Positions 42,986 to 51,452 are shown, counted from the first letter of the stretch. The stretch: 64,000 nt of DNA from Pleodorina starrii (GCA_030267565.1 BRXU01000081.1:1-64000); one strand, 5' to 3'. The notes: generated by a model from the letters alone, not told the origin. Numbers and translations are program-made.

Positions 42986-44161
42986 ATGAAGGCTCTGACA
43001 TGGCAGGGAAAGCGCTCGGTGAGCGTGGAGGAGGTTCCGGATCCCAGGATCCAGGAGCCCACGGACGCAATCGTGCGGATCACCTCCTCCGCCATCTGTG
43101 GCTCGGATCTGCACCTGTACGAGGTGCTGGGCCCGTTCATGGACCGAGGTGACATTATTGGCCACGAGCCGATGGGCATCGTGGAGGAGGTCGGCTCGGC
43201 CGTCACGAACATCAAGGTCGGCGACCGGGTGGTGATCCCGTTCAACGTCTCCTGCGGGCACTGCTTCATGTGCCGGAAGGGCCTGCAGTCCCAGTGTGAG
43301 ACCACCCAGGTCCGGGAGTACGGCAGCGGCGCAGTCTTCCTGGGCTATTCCCGCCTCTACGGCTCCGTGTCGGGTGGGCAGGCCGAGTATTTGCGGGTGC
43401 CGCACGCTGACTACGGGCCCATCAGAGTCCCCGACACCGGTGAGGACGAGCGGTACCTGTACCTCTCCGATGTGGTCCCGACGGCCTGGCAGGCCGTGCA
43501 GTACGCGGCCCCGCCGGAGGGTGGCTCACTGGCTGTGCTGGGTCTGGGTCCGATCGGGCAGATGTCGGCCCGGATCGGCCGGTACCTCGGCTACCGGGTG
43601 ATTGCGGTGGACCCCGTGGCCGAGCGCCGGGCCATGGCTCAGCGCCATGGGATCGAGACACTGGACTCCTCTCACGATGTGGCAGAGCAGCTGAAGGACC
43701 TCACGGACGGGCGCGGACCGGACTCCGTGGTGGATGCCGTCGGGATGGAGGCCCACGGCTCCCCGGTGGCAGGTGTGGTCCACAAAGCGGTGGGGTTGCT
43801 GCCGTCCCCGCTGGGCCGGCAGGCGATGGAAACAGTCGGGGTGGACAAGCTCGACGCGCTCTACACCGCCATCGACGCTGTCCGGCGCGGAGGCACGATC
43901 TCGATCAGCGGCGTGTATGGCGGGACGAAGGACCCCCTGCCGCTGCTGACGATGTTCGACAAGCAGATCCAATTGCGGATGGGCCAGTGCAACGTGAAGT
44001 CCTGGATCGATGACCTGCTCCCGCTGGTCGACGACCCTTCGGACCCGCTGGGCGTCCTGGACCTGAAGACCCACACGGCGTCGTTGGATGAGGCGCCGCA
44101 GATGTATGAGATGTTCCAGAAGAAGCAGGACGGGTGCATCAAGGTGGTGCTCAAGCCGTAG
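42986..44161 (+). CDS. zinc-dependent alcohol dehydrogenase
   Basis: A 391-residue MDR dehydrogenase: SAICGSDLHLYEVLG and GHEPMGIVEEVG for the catalytic zinc, CGHCFMCRKGLQSQC for the structural zinc, and LAVLGLGPIGQMSARIG with VDPVAERR for NAD. It resembles the broken gene at 7345-8513 and belongs to the same formaldehyde-dehydrogenase-like class. AGAGGGAGG precedes the ATG at 42986. It appears monocistronic. Confidence 0.92.
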   Translation: MKALTWQGKRSVSVEEVPDPRIQEPTDAIVRITSSAICGSDLHLYEVLGPFMDRGDIIGHEPMGIVEEVGSAVTNIKVGDRVVIPFNVSCGHCFMCRKGLQSQCETTQVREYGSGAVFLGYSRLYGSVSGGQAEYLRVPHADYGPIRVPDTGEDERYLYLSDVVPTAWQAVQYAAPPEGGSLAVLGLGPIGQMSARIGRYLGYRVIAVDPVAERRAMAQRHGIETLDSSHDVAEQLKDLTDGRGPDSVVDAVGMEAHGSPVAGVVHKAVGLLPSPLGRQAMETVGVDKLDALYTAIDAVRRGGTISISGVYGGTKDPLPLLTMFDKQIQLRMGQCNVKSWIDDLLPLVDDPSDPLGVLDLKTHTASLDEAPQMYEMFQKKQDGCIKVVLKP

Positions 44162-44256
44162 TTCCGAACGGGTCGTCGGACCCCGGCCCTCGTAGGAGGA
44201 ACGGGGTCCGACGTGTTCTCAGCCCTGACCACCGGCGTCGGGCGGTGGATCAGCGT

Positions 44257-45087
44257 TCAGGCGTCGAAGTCGGTGCTGCGGCTGATGGATTCCCAGGCGT
44301 CGACCTCGGTGCGCAGCGCGTCGAGTGCGGCTCGGAACCCGTCCGAGGCGTCGTTGCCGAGCAGCAGCATGTACGGGACCTCATCGGACTCGACGGCCGT
44401 GATGAGTGCGGCGGCGGCTTTCACCGGGTCGCCCTGCTGCTTGCCGTGCACCGTGTCGTGCTCCTTGCGGCGCTTTCCCGCGGTCTGCGCGTAGTCCGCG
44501 ATCGGTTCCACCGACTGTGTCAGGGACCGGTCGGCGAAGTCCGTGCGGAACGCACCGGGCTCGACGACCATCACGTCGATACCGAGCGGGGCGACCTCTT
44601 TGCGCAGCGACAGGGTCAGCGCCTCGATCGCGGCCTTGACGGCCGCGTAGTATCCGGAGCCCTCCGGGCAGATCCGCGCCCCGATCGAGGAGAGGTTCAC
44701 GATCGTGCCGGAGCGGCGGGAGCGCATTCCCGGCAGCACCGCCTTGATCGTGCGCACCGTGCCGAACACGTGCGTGTCGAACAGCCGGTGGACAGGTCCG
44801 TCCTCGCCTTCTTCGACGGCGGCCCGGTAGCCGTAGCCTGCGTTGTTGACGAGGACGTCGACAACACCGAAGCGTGCCTCTGCTGCGCCTACGGCGGCGG
44901 TGACCTGCGCGTCGTCGGTGACGTCGAGCATGACGGCAATGGCGGTGTCGGGGTAGGCATCAGCGAGATCCTGGACCTTCGCCACGTCGCGGGCGGTGAC
45001 GACTGCGTTGTCGCCGTGGGCGAGGACGGCTTCGGCGAGTGCTCTGCCGAGTCCGGTCGAGCAGCCGGTGATGAGCCAGGTGGCCAT
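44257..45087 (-). CDS. short-chain dehydrogenase/reductase, classical
   Basis: A 276-residue SDR: ATWLITGCSTGLGRALAEAV, NNAGYGYRAAVEE, the catalytic SSIGARI Ser and YYAAVKAAIEAL (YxxxK). The C-terminal part (VEPGAFRTDFADRSL) matches the oxidoreductases annotated as 17-beta-HSD-like in actinobacteria. ATG at 45087; an in-frame start at 45102 would add five residues. Convergent with the alcohol dehydrogenase at 42986. Confidence 0.92.
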   Translation of the reverse strand: MATWLITGCSTGLGRALAEAVLAHGDNAVVTARDVAKVQDLADAYPDTAIAVMLDVTDDAQVTAAVGAAEARFGVVDVLVNNAGYGYRAAVEEGEDGPVHRLFDTHVFGTVRTIKAVLPGMRSRRSGTIVNLSSIGARICPEGSGYYAAVKAAIEALTLSLRKEVAPLGIDVMVVEPGAFRTDFADRSLTQSVEPIADYAQTAGKRRKEHDTVHGKQQGDPVKAAAALITAVESDEVPYMLLLGNDASDGFRAALDALRTEVDAWESISRSTDFDA

Positions 45088-45203
45088 GGACGTGCCTTCC
45101 ATCGGGTGAGTGCTGCGTGGGAACAGGCTAGAGGATGCTGTTGGCCGTCACGCTCATCAACCTCCGCTGACTACGCCAGGCCACCGAGTTATGAGACCAG
45201 GTG

Positions 45204-45518
45204 TTAGCCCAGTCCAGTGAGACGCAGGGTGGCGGTCACGGTGATGGCGGCTGCGACGGTGAGCAGGAACGGCGCCTTGCGCCAGCCCAGCACCGCGGCC
45301 ACGGTGCAGCCGGCCAGCAGCGAGGGGCCGGCGAAAGCGCCGTCGTGGAAGGTGCCCGAGCGCACCGCGACCGCTGCCAGCAGCACTACCGAGCAGGCCT
45401 CCAGGGTGGTCTGCAGCCCTGGGGGTGGGGCCCAGCGGGTGCGCAACGCCGGTCCGGCGACCCGGAAGGCGAAGGTACCCGCGGCCAGGACGAGAATGGC
45501 GGGGACCAGTCCACTCAC
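45204..45518 (-). CDS. azlD: AzlD branched-chain amino-acid exporter small subunit
   Basis: A 104-residue membrane protein from a GTG start with about four spans (LVPAILVLAAGTFAFRV, TTLEACSVVLLAAVAV, GPSLLAGCTVAAVLGW, FLLTVAAAITVTATLRL). The TFAFRVAGP motif is typical of AzlD. Its start overlaps the stop of azlC by four bases (GTGA). With AzlC it forms an export system for branched-chain or other amino acids. Confidence 0.88.
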   Translation of the reverse strand: MSGLVPAILVLAAGTFAFRVAGPALRTRWAPPPGLQTTLEACSVVLLAAVAVRSGTFHDGAFAGPSLLAGCTVAAVLGWRKAPFLLTVAAAITVTATLRLTGLG

Positions 45519-46186
45519 GCGGCCACCTCCTGGGTGGCAGGGGCGGTGGTGCGCCAGGGGCGGGCCAGGACCACGGCGGTCACTGCCAGCAGCTCCGGCA
45601 GCCCGGCGGGCAGGAATCCGGCGGCGCCTGCGGTCAGGCCCGCCCCGGTGACCACGGCGGCGATCATGGGTGCTCCACCGGCCCGGACCTTCGGCAGCAC
45701 CAGGGCCAGGACCACAGCCGGGAAGACCGCATCCAGGCCCCAGGTGCGCACATCGCCCAGGAAGGCTCCCAGCCAAGTGCCCAGGGCGGTGCTGGCCGGC
45801 CAGATGGCCACCGCCCCGATCCCGCTCACCCAGAACCCCAGGCGTCGGGTGGCGTCGTCCTCCTCGGCCAGGGCGAAGGAGATCGACTCGTCGTTGACCA
45901 CGTGCGCGGCGGCCAGGGCGCGGACACCGTGCCCGAGCAGGGGCGCGGCCTGGAACCCGAAGGGCAGGTACCGGGCGTTGACCAGCAGTCCGGCGGCTGC
46001 GGCCAGCCACGAGCTGGCACCGGAGGCGATGATCGTGACGAACATCAGCTCCGAGGTCCCGGCCACCACCAGCACCGACAGCAGCACCGGGATCCACCAG
46101 GGCAGTCCGTGCTCGACGGAGATCGCTCCGTAGGAGACACCCATGACTCCGACGGCGGCGGTGACGAACAGCGCGGACCGGACCAC
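45515..46186 (-). CDS. azlC: AzlC branched-chain amino-acid exporter large subunit
   Basis: A 223-residue polytopic protein with the AzlC/YgaZ pattern: GVMGVSYGAISVEHGLPWW, SELMFVTIIASGASSWLAA, the conserved NARYLPFGFQAAPLL and ALAAAHVVNDESISFAL. Starts with GTG at 46186. It is divergent from the Xre-cupin regulator at 46246, which probably controls it. Confidence 0.92.
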   Translation of the reverse strand: MVRSALFVTAAVGVMGVSYGAISVEHGLPWWIPVLLSVLVVAGTSELMFVTIIASGASSWLAAAAGLLVNARYLPFGFQAAPLLGHGVRALAAAHVVNDESISFALAEEDDATRRLGFWVSGIGAVAIWPASTALGTWLGAFLGDVRTWGLDAVFPAVVLALVLPKVRAGGAPMIAAVVTGAGLTAGAAGFLPAGLPELLAVTAVVLARPWRTTAPATQEVAA

Positions 46187-46227
46187 GGACTTAGCCCCTG
46201 TTCGCTGTGAGGACTTCAGGTTCTATA

Positions 46228-46245
46228 CAGTGAACGCCTACACTG
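46228..46245. promoter_or_regulatory. candidate operator between azlC and regulator
   Basis: CAGTGAACGCCTACACTG: five-base inverted arms separated by eight bases in the 59-base divergent promoter region. TCTATACAG just left of it may include a -10 element. A plausible binding site for the Xre-cupin protein. Confidence 0.4.
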
Positions 46246-46845
46246 GTGTCTGTCAAGACGAACAATCAACTGATGGAGCGAACAGTGGGTGTTGGTGCCA
46301 AGGCCCCCTTGAAAGCGATTGCCGCCGCCCTGAAACGAGAACGGGAGGCGGTCGGTCTGTCCCTGACCGAGGTGGCCCGCCAGGCCGGGATCGCCAAATC
46401 CACCCTGTCCCAGTTAGAGGCAGGGACGGGCAATCCCAACCTGGAAACCCTGTGGGCCCTGGCGGTGGCCCTGGATGTGTCCCTGGCCGACCTGCTGGAC
46501 CCGCCGCGGTCCCAGGTGCTGCTCGTGCGGGCGGGGGAGGGCGAGCCGATCCGGGCGGAGCGCTCCGACTACGCTGCCACGCTGCTCTCCTCTGCGGCAC
46601 CGGGCACCCGACGGGATCTCTATCGGCTGGCCTTTGAGCCCGGCCCCGCCCGGGAGTCCGACCCGCACCCCACCTCGGTGATCGAACATCTCGTGCTTTC
46701 CAGTGGCAGGGCCCTGGTCGGCCCCGCCGACTCGGCCGTGGAGCTCGGCCCCGGGGACTACATCAGTTACCCCGGCGACGTCCCGCACACCATTCAGGCC
46801 CTCGAACCGGGCACTACTGCTGTGCTGATCCTCGAACACCGCTAA
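46246..46845 (+). CDS. Xre-family regulator with C-terminal cupin domain
   Basis: A 199-residue protein. Residues 20-80 are an Xre helix-turn-helix (VGLSLTEVARQAGIAKSTLS), and the C-terminal half is a cupin (PHPTSVIEHLVLSSGRALVG, LGPGDYISYPGDVPHTIQAL with the metal-type His). Such regulators bind a small ligand and control a linked transporter. The divergent azlCD pair is the obvious target, giving amino-acid-responsive export. GTG at 46246 or ATG at 46273 may be the start. Confidence 0.9.
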   Translation: MSVKTNNQLMERTVGVGAKAPLKAIAAALKREREAVGLSLTEVARQAGIAKSTLSQLEAGTGNPNLETLWALAVALDVSLADLLDPPRSQVLLVRAGEGEPIRAERSDYAATLLSSAAPGTRRDLYRLAFEPGPARESDPHPTSVIEHLVLSSGRALVGPADSAVELGPGDYISYPGDVPHTIQALEPGTTAVLILEHR

Positions 46846-46910
46846 CCCCAGGCCCGCACCGGTCCACCGCACCGCGACCACTCCACCCCTGATGCCTCGC
46901 CGCGGCAATA

Positions 46911-46928
46911 CTGCAATAGGGGTCGCTT
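46911..46928 (+). repeat. cassette-boundary motif, copy 13 of 16 (diverged)
   Basis: CTGCAATAGGGGTCGCTT, 65 bases after the regulator stop. Confidence 0.5.
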
Positions 46929-46944
46929 GCAGGCGTCCTGCGTT

Positions 46945-47013
46945 CTAGGAGCGGAAGCCGCAGTGGGCGGTCTTGGTGCCGGTCGAGAGCTTGTTGATGG
47001 ACAGCTGGTGCAT
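46945..47013 (-). CDS. possible 22-residue peptide between two motif copies
   Basis: A 22-codon frame with ATG at 47013, preceded six bases upstream by GGAGGGA on the minus strand, and TAG at 46947-46945. Every codon after the start ends in G or C, as in real genes of this window. The peptide contains INKLSTGTKTAHCGF. A longer form from an in-frame GTG 12 bases upstream is possible. It might be the tail of a lost gene. Function unknown. Confidence 0.35.
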   Translation of the reverse strand: MHQLSINKLSTGTKTAHCGFRS

Positions 47014-47077
47014 GAGTCCCTCCACGCCCTCCGCTTTACATGTGGCCGGCCATGGGCCACTTCCCGCGAGATTGGCG

Positions 47078-47095
47078 TTGCAGGTGAGGTTTCTC
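47078..47095 (+). repeat. cassette-boundary motif, copy 14 of 16 (diverged)
   Basis: TTGCAGGTGAGGTTTCTC, 64 bases before the GNAT gene. Confidence 0.55.
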
Positions 47096-47159
47096 TTCGA
47101 TCATGCGGCTTGACCAGCAGCTGGACCGGCCCAGGTGATGGCATCCCTAGCATGAAGAC

Positions 47160-47648
47160 ATGCGCCTGCGAGAGACGATCCCAGCTGACCTGGACATCCT
47201 CTTGAGCTGGGTGCCGTCCGAGGCAGACATGGTGCTCTGGTCCGGGCGCACGTTTACCTGGCCGCTGGATCGTGGGCAATTGGAGAACTACCTGCAGAAT
47301 GCTCAGCGCCGGTACTGGACCGGATTGGACCCGGAGTCGAGGAATCCGATCGGTCACGCCTCCCTGCTCGTCGACAATGACGCGGCCATGATGCGGCTCG
47401 GCTGCATCCTCCTCGACCCGGCAGCTCGCGGGCGTGGTTTGGGGCGGGAGCTGATCAGCGCGGCGGTGCGCACCGGCTTCGAGATCACCGAGCTGCCGGC
47501 CATGAAACTGGGTGTGTACGCACACAACATCTCGGCTCGGCGGGTGTACGAGGACCTGGGGTTCAAAGAGACCGGCCGGGTGCGCAGCACCGAGGTGAAC
47601 GGCCAGCCCTGGCATGCCGTGGAAATGGAGCGACTACGGCCCCACTAA
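47160..47648 (+). CDS. GNAT-family N-acetyltransferase
   Basis: A 162-residue acetyltransferase: MRLRETIPADLDILLSWVPS, CILLDPAARGRGLGRELISA with the acetyl-CoA loop RGRGLG, and VYAHNISARRVYEDLGFKET, the N..A..Y...GF motif of RimI/RimJ-like enzymes. ATG at 47160. The only gene between motif copies 14 and 15. Substrate unknown. Confidence 0.88.
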   Translation: MRLRETIPADLDILLSWVPSEADMVLWSGRTFTWPLDRGQLENYLQNAQRRYWTGLDPESRNPIGHASLLVDNDAAMMRLGCILLDPAARGRGLGRELISAAVRTGFEITELPAMKLGVYAHNISARRVYEDLGFKETGRVRSTEVNGQPWHAVEMERLRPH

Positions 47649-47709
47649 CTCGCTCGTGGGCACCGACTCTCTTCGGAGATCGATTCATGCCTGGCGCAAG
47701 GGCCTGGCG

Positions 47710-47727
47710 TTGCAGTTGGGGTTCCCG
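47710..47727 (+). repeat. cassette-boundary motif, copy 15 of 16
   Basis: TTGCAGTTGGGGTTCCCG, nearly the consensus; 61 bases after the GNAT stop and 109 bases before argS. Confidence 0.78.
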
Positions 47728-47836
47728 TCGGACGTGGCATCGGTGTCCGAGAAGCGGTGTTTGTCGCTGTCGTGCACCGGTGGCGACCATGTCCGGGGGA
47801 TCGGGGCGCTGTAGAGGGCGGCGTTATGCTTCACGG

Positions 47837-49477
47837 GTGACTCCAGAGGAACTTTCCGCCGCCATTTCCGCGTGTTTGCAGGCCGCCGTCGAGGCCGGTG
47901 ACTTCGATGTCGAACTGCCCTCCGAGGTGCGTGTGGAGCGACCGAAGAACCGGGAGCACGGTGACTGGGCCACGAACATCGCCCTGCAGCTGGGCAAGAA
48001 GGCGGGGATGAATCCGCGCCAGTTCGCCCAGGTCCTCAGCGGCCGCCTGGACGACATCGACGGCGTCAAGAGCGTCGACGTCGCCGGCCCGGGCTTCCTC
48101 AACATCACCCTCGATGCCGGTGCCGTGGGCGAGCTCGCCCGCACCATCGTCGAGGCAGGACCTGCCTACGGCACGAACGACGCCCTCGCGGGCCACACCA
48201 TCAACATGGAGTTCGTCTCGGCGAACCCCACCGGGCCGTTGCATCTGGCCCACACGCGCTGGGCCGCACTGGGCGACTCGATCGCGCGTGTCCTGCGCGC
48301 CAGCGGGGCCGCGGTGACGGCCGAGTACTACATCAACGATGCCGGAACGCAGATGAACACCTTCGCCGCCTCCGTCCTTGCCACCATCAAGGGCCGACCG
48401 GTCCCGGACGGCGGCTATCCCGGCGAGTACATCGCCGACCTCGGCCGCCTTGCTCTGACTGCCCGGCCGGAGCTGGCGGACATGGACGATGATGAGGCGC
48501 TGCCGATCGTCCGGGAACTCGCCTATGAAGCGCAGATGGCGGACATCAAGGAGACCCTGGCCGACTTCGGTGTGCACTTCGACGTGTTCTTCTCCGAGTC
48601 GGCCCTGCACGAGAGTGGAGCGGTGGGACAGGCGGTCGACCGCCTGCGGGAGCAAGGTCACGTCTTCGACCTCGATGGTGCCGTCTGGCTGCGCACCACC
48701 GACTTCGGCGACGACAAGGATCGCGTCCTCATCCGGGCCAGCGGTGAGCCCACGTACTTCGCCTCCGACGCGGCGTACTACCTGTCGAAGAAGGACCGCG
48801 GGTTTCCCGAGAAGATCTATCTGCTCGGCGCCGACCACCACGGCTACATCGGCCGGCTGCAAGCCATTGCCGCCTGCGCCGGGGACGACATGGAGCAGAA
48901 CATCCAGGTGCTCATCGGCCAGATGGTGTCCGTGAACGGAGCCCGCCTGTCGAAGAGGGCCGGGAACATCATCGAGCTGCGGGATCTGTTGACGTGGCTC
49001 GGCACAGATGCGCTGCGGTACTCGCTGGGCCGGTCGTCGGCGGACTCGGCGATGTCCATCGATCCGCAGCTGCTGCAGAAGAGCACCAACGAGAACCCGG
49101 TGTTCTACGTCCAGTACGCCCATGCCCGGACCCACGCCGTCGCCCGCAACGCGGTGTCGGCCGGAGTGGACACCAGCAACTTCGACGCTGCGTCGCTGGA
49201 CCACCCCACCGAGAGCGACCTGCTGGCCGCGCTCGGGCAGTTCCCCGGCGTGGTCGCCCAGTCGGCGACCTTCCGGGAACCGCACCGCGTCGCCCGGCAC
49301 CTCGAGGTCATCGCCGGCACCTACCACCGCTGGTATGACGCCTGCCGCATCGCTCCCCTGGGAGACGCTCCGGTCGAGGACGTGCACCGCTCACGCCTGT
49401 GGCTGAACAACGCCACCCAGCAAGTCCTGGCCAACGGCCTCGACCTCCTCGGCGTTTCTGCACCCAACAGGATGTAA
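47837..49477 (+). CDS. argS: arginyl-tRNA synthetase
   Basis: A 546-residue class I synthetase joining arginine to tRNA-Arg. The N-terminal additional domain (PEELSAAISACLQAAVEAGD) precedes MEFVSANPTGPLHLAHTRWA, in which HLAH stands for the HIGH signature. The KMSKS loop is ARLSKRAGNIIELRDLL. The C-terminal anticodon domain begins NENPVFYVQYAHARTHAVAR with the conserved YAHAR. Length is normal and no break is seen. GTG at 47837 is the start because the family begins at TPEELSAA. It lies between motif copies 15 and 16 rather than in a housekeeping operon, so it is probably a second copy, possibly drug-resistant or regulatory. Confidence 0.93.
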   Translation: MTPEELSAAISACLQAAVEAGDFDVELPSEVRVERPKNREHGDWATNIALQLGKKAGMNPRQFAQVLSGRLDDIDGVKSVDVAGPGFLNITLDAGAVGELARTIVEAGPAYGTNDALAGHTINMEFVSANPTGPLHLAHTRWAALGDSIARVLRASGAAVTAEYYINDAGTQMNTFAASVLATIKGRPVPDGGYPGEYIADLGRLALTARPELADMDDDEALPIVRELAYEAQMADIKETLADFGVHFDVFFSESALHESGAVGQAVDRLREQGHVFDLDGAVWLRTTDFGDDKDRVLIRASGEPTYFASDAAYYLSKKDRGFPEKIYLLGADHHGYIGRLQAIAACAGDDMEQNIQVLIGQMVSVNGARLSKRAGNIIELRDLLTWLGTDALRYSLGRSSADSAMSIDPQLLQKSTNENPVFYVQYAHARTHAVARNAVSAGVDTSNFDAASLDHPTESDLLAALGQFPGVVAQSATFREPHRVARHLEVIAGTYHRWYDACRIAPLGDAPVEDVHRSRLWLNNATQQVLANGLDLLGVSAPNRM

Positions 49478-49546
49478 CCGAGTACGTAGCCATCTGTCCC
49501 GGGACGGGTTCCGCTCTTGGGGGGCAGTGTCAAGGGTCCGGCAGGA

Positions 49547-50077
49547 TCAGCCGCGGCCGCGGTGGCCGCGGCCTCGACCGCCTGAGCGCCGACGGTGGGG
49601 CGAAGATGGCTGGTGCTTGCGCCCGGTGTGGTGGGATTGGCCAGTCGGTTGCGGGTCGAGGAGGTGCTCGGCGCCTGCCAGTAGGGTGGCGGCGGCCAGC
49701 ACTACTCCGCCGTCGTTGCCGAGTAGAAAGTCCGAGTCCAGCACGAGGGTGGAGCGCTGGACGGCCAGGTCGTTGGTGACTCCGACGGTGAACCCGGTAG
49801 CCGCCGCGGCCGCGGGGACGGTCACCACGCGCTCCACCGCGGTGACCTCTACTTCGGGCAGCTGCTGGTCGGTGAGGCGGTACTCCTCCAGTACCTGCTG
49901 CCCCATGGTTAGCAGCGCGGAGATCAACGTGTTCGTGCGGACCGGGGCGTCTTCCGGGACGGCGACGACCAGGCTCGCGCGGGTACCGGCGGCGGTCATC
50001 CGGAGGCGGGCGGCGACGGCGAAGGAGTCGACGACCGGGAGATTCTCGACGGCAGGGGAGGGCACGGCAGCGTTCAC
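49547..50077 (-). CDS. hypothetical protein with disordered tail
   Basis: A 176-residue protein of no recognised family. Residues 15-135 look globular (GTRASLVVAVPEDAPVRTNT, then VTAVERVVTVPAAAAATGFT), and the last 30 residues are His/Arg/Gly-rich and low-complexity. The globular part might be a small alpha/beta domain. It lies after argS on the opposite strand. Confidence 0.5.
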   Translation of the reverse strand: MNAAVPSPAVENLPVVDSFAVAARLRMTAAGTRASLVVAVPEDAPVRTNTLISALLTMGQQVLEEYRLTDQQLPEVEVTAVERVVTVPAAAAATGFTVGVTNDLAVQRSTLVLDSDFLLGNDGGVVLAAATLLAGAEHLLDPQPTGQSHHTGRKHQPSSPHRRRSGGRGRGHRGRG

Positions 50078-50195
50078 AGGGACTCCAAGGGGAGAGAGGA
50101 GGGGACCAAGTCAGGCTCTCACATGCCGTCCTGTGACCCCCAGACCTGGGCGCGGTGGGATGCGGAGGTGACGTGGGTTCGGGCCCGGGTGGTGC

Positions 50196-50459
50196 TCACG
50201 GTGCGAAGATCGCCAGCGCCAGGACCAGCACGGCAATGACCGCCAGACAGACGATCATGGGCAGGAACCGGCGGGAGTTCCCGCCGGCGATCGCTCCGAG
50301 CACGGCCACCGGGGTGGAGAACATCCACCACGGGCTCTGCAGGGCCAGCCCCACGGCCAGGATGGCGATGGCCGCCACGGCGCAGGACCAGGCCACAGCT
50401 GGAGCGACACTGCCCTGCCAGTGGGGTTCGTTGCGGTGCACGAGTGGGCCGTTGGCCAT
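50196..50459 (-). CDS. small membrane protein, unknown function
   Basis: An 87-residue protein with two or three spans (AVAWSCAVAAIAILAVGLAL, WWMFSTPVAVLGAIAGG, MIVCLAVIAVLVLALAIFA). ATG at 50459, with GGAGCTTCC upstream on the minus strand. No family recognised; resembles the other small membrane genes of the motif-bounded region. Confidence 0.6.
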   Translation of the reverse strand: MANGPLVHRNEPHWQGSVAPAVAWSCAVAAIAILAVGLALQSPWWMFSTPVAVLGAIAGGNSRRFLPMIVCLAVIAVLVLALAIFAP

Positions 50460-50703
50460 TTGGAAGCTCCGTCCGGATGTGACAAGTCGTGGTCGGGATC
50501 TTGGGGCCGGGCTACCCGGGACTCCTTCGACGGGGGCCTCCTCGGTGGGGTCACCGCAGTTGAGTGCGCCCAAGACCGCCCGGGGCCTGCCAGCAGGGAC
50601 GGGTTCTGATCTATTGCGCGGTCCCTCCTCGACACCCGTCCCGTGGACTCCGCCACACCGTAGTCGATGTAGTCGATGGGACGCGGCATGTGGTGGACCC
50701 ACC

Positions 50704-50721
50704 GTGCGGTTGGGGTTGCGT
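50704..50721 (+). repeat. cassette-boundary motif, copy 16 of 16
   Basis: GTGCGGTTGGGGTTGCGT, 36 bases before the stop of the leftward HAD gene. No further copies were found to the right. Confidence 0.65.
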
Positions 50722-50757
50722 TTTGGCGCTTGCAACGCCTGGTATGGCCTTGGCGGT

Positions 50758-51447
50758 TCACCTGGGAATGTCTGTGGCCATGATGTGTTCCAGGACGTCC
50801 TTGGTCGTCGGTGCTGTCACTTCAGGGACCCAGGTGTTGGGCCACGCCTCGTGGTGACTGACCCAGCCGGTGCGGATGCCCACCTGATGAGCTCCTGTCA
50901 TGTCGGTCATCGGGTGGTCCCCGACCATCCAGGAATGCTCCGGACGGTACCCGGCCTGGGACAGGGCGGTCTCGAAGAGCAACCGATCAGGCTTCTTCGC
51001 CCCCACCGCCTCGGAGATCACCGGCTGCGGGCTGTAGCGCAGCAGGCTGGTGCGGCGGAGCTTGTGCATCTGCTGGGCGACATTTCCTTTGGTCACCACT
51101 ACCAGGGCAGTCCCCTTCTCGACCAGGGTCTCCAGGGCCTTGAGCACGCCGGGGTAGGCCTCGATGCGCTCGAGCAGCTCGTGACGCAGGGAGTCCACCA
51201 GGTCGGGGACCGGTGTGTTCAAGTGGAAGCGTTGGCGGATCAGTACGGCCAGTTCTGCCCGGGGCCGGTAGCCGTCCTGGTCCGCGGCGATCAGCCACTC
51301 CAGATCACTGGAGTCGCCGTCGAGGCCGGCTACGAAGTCCCTGGCCCAGGTGGTGAAGGCGCCGCGGCGGTCCACCAACGTGTTGTCCAGATCCAGCATG
51401 ATCGGGGCGGAACACCTGAGTTCCGTGATCGGCTCCCACGAGATCAC
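50758..51447 (-). CDS. HAD-superfamily hydrolase
   Basis: A 229-residue phosphatase of the haloacid-dehalogenase fold. Motif I is APIMLDLDNTLVDRRG (DxD nucleophile), motif II is ALVVVTKGNVAQQ, motif III is the Lys in GAKKPDRLLF, and motif IV is HSWMVGDHPMTDMTGAHQVG. The helical cap lies between motifs I and II. The GTG at 51447 is selected because the next in-frame ATG would delete the first strand. It ends 36 bases from motif copy 16. The substrate is probably a small phosphate ester. Confidence 0.9.
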   Translation of the reverse strand: MISWEPITELRCSAPIMLDLDNTLVDRRGAFTTWARDFVAGLDGDSSDLEWLIAADQDGYRPRAELAVLIRQRFHLNTPVPDLVDSLRHELLERIEAYPGVLKALETLVEKGTALVVVTKGNVAQQMHKLRRTSLLRYSPQPVISEAVGAKKPDRLLFETALSQAGYRPEHSWMVGDHPMTDMTGAHQVGIRTGWVSHHEAWPNTWVPEVTAPTTKDVLEHIMATDIPR

Positions 51448-51452
51448 GCGGC

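Larger units (their letters stand above)
46846..47159. other. intergenic with motif copies 13 and 14
   Basis: A 314-base spacer holding two motif copies about 150 bases apart and a possible 22-codon gene between them. Confidence 0.5.
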
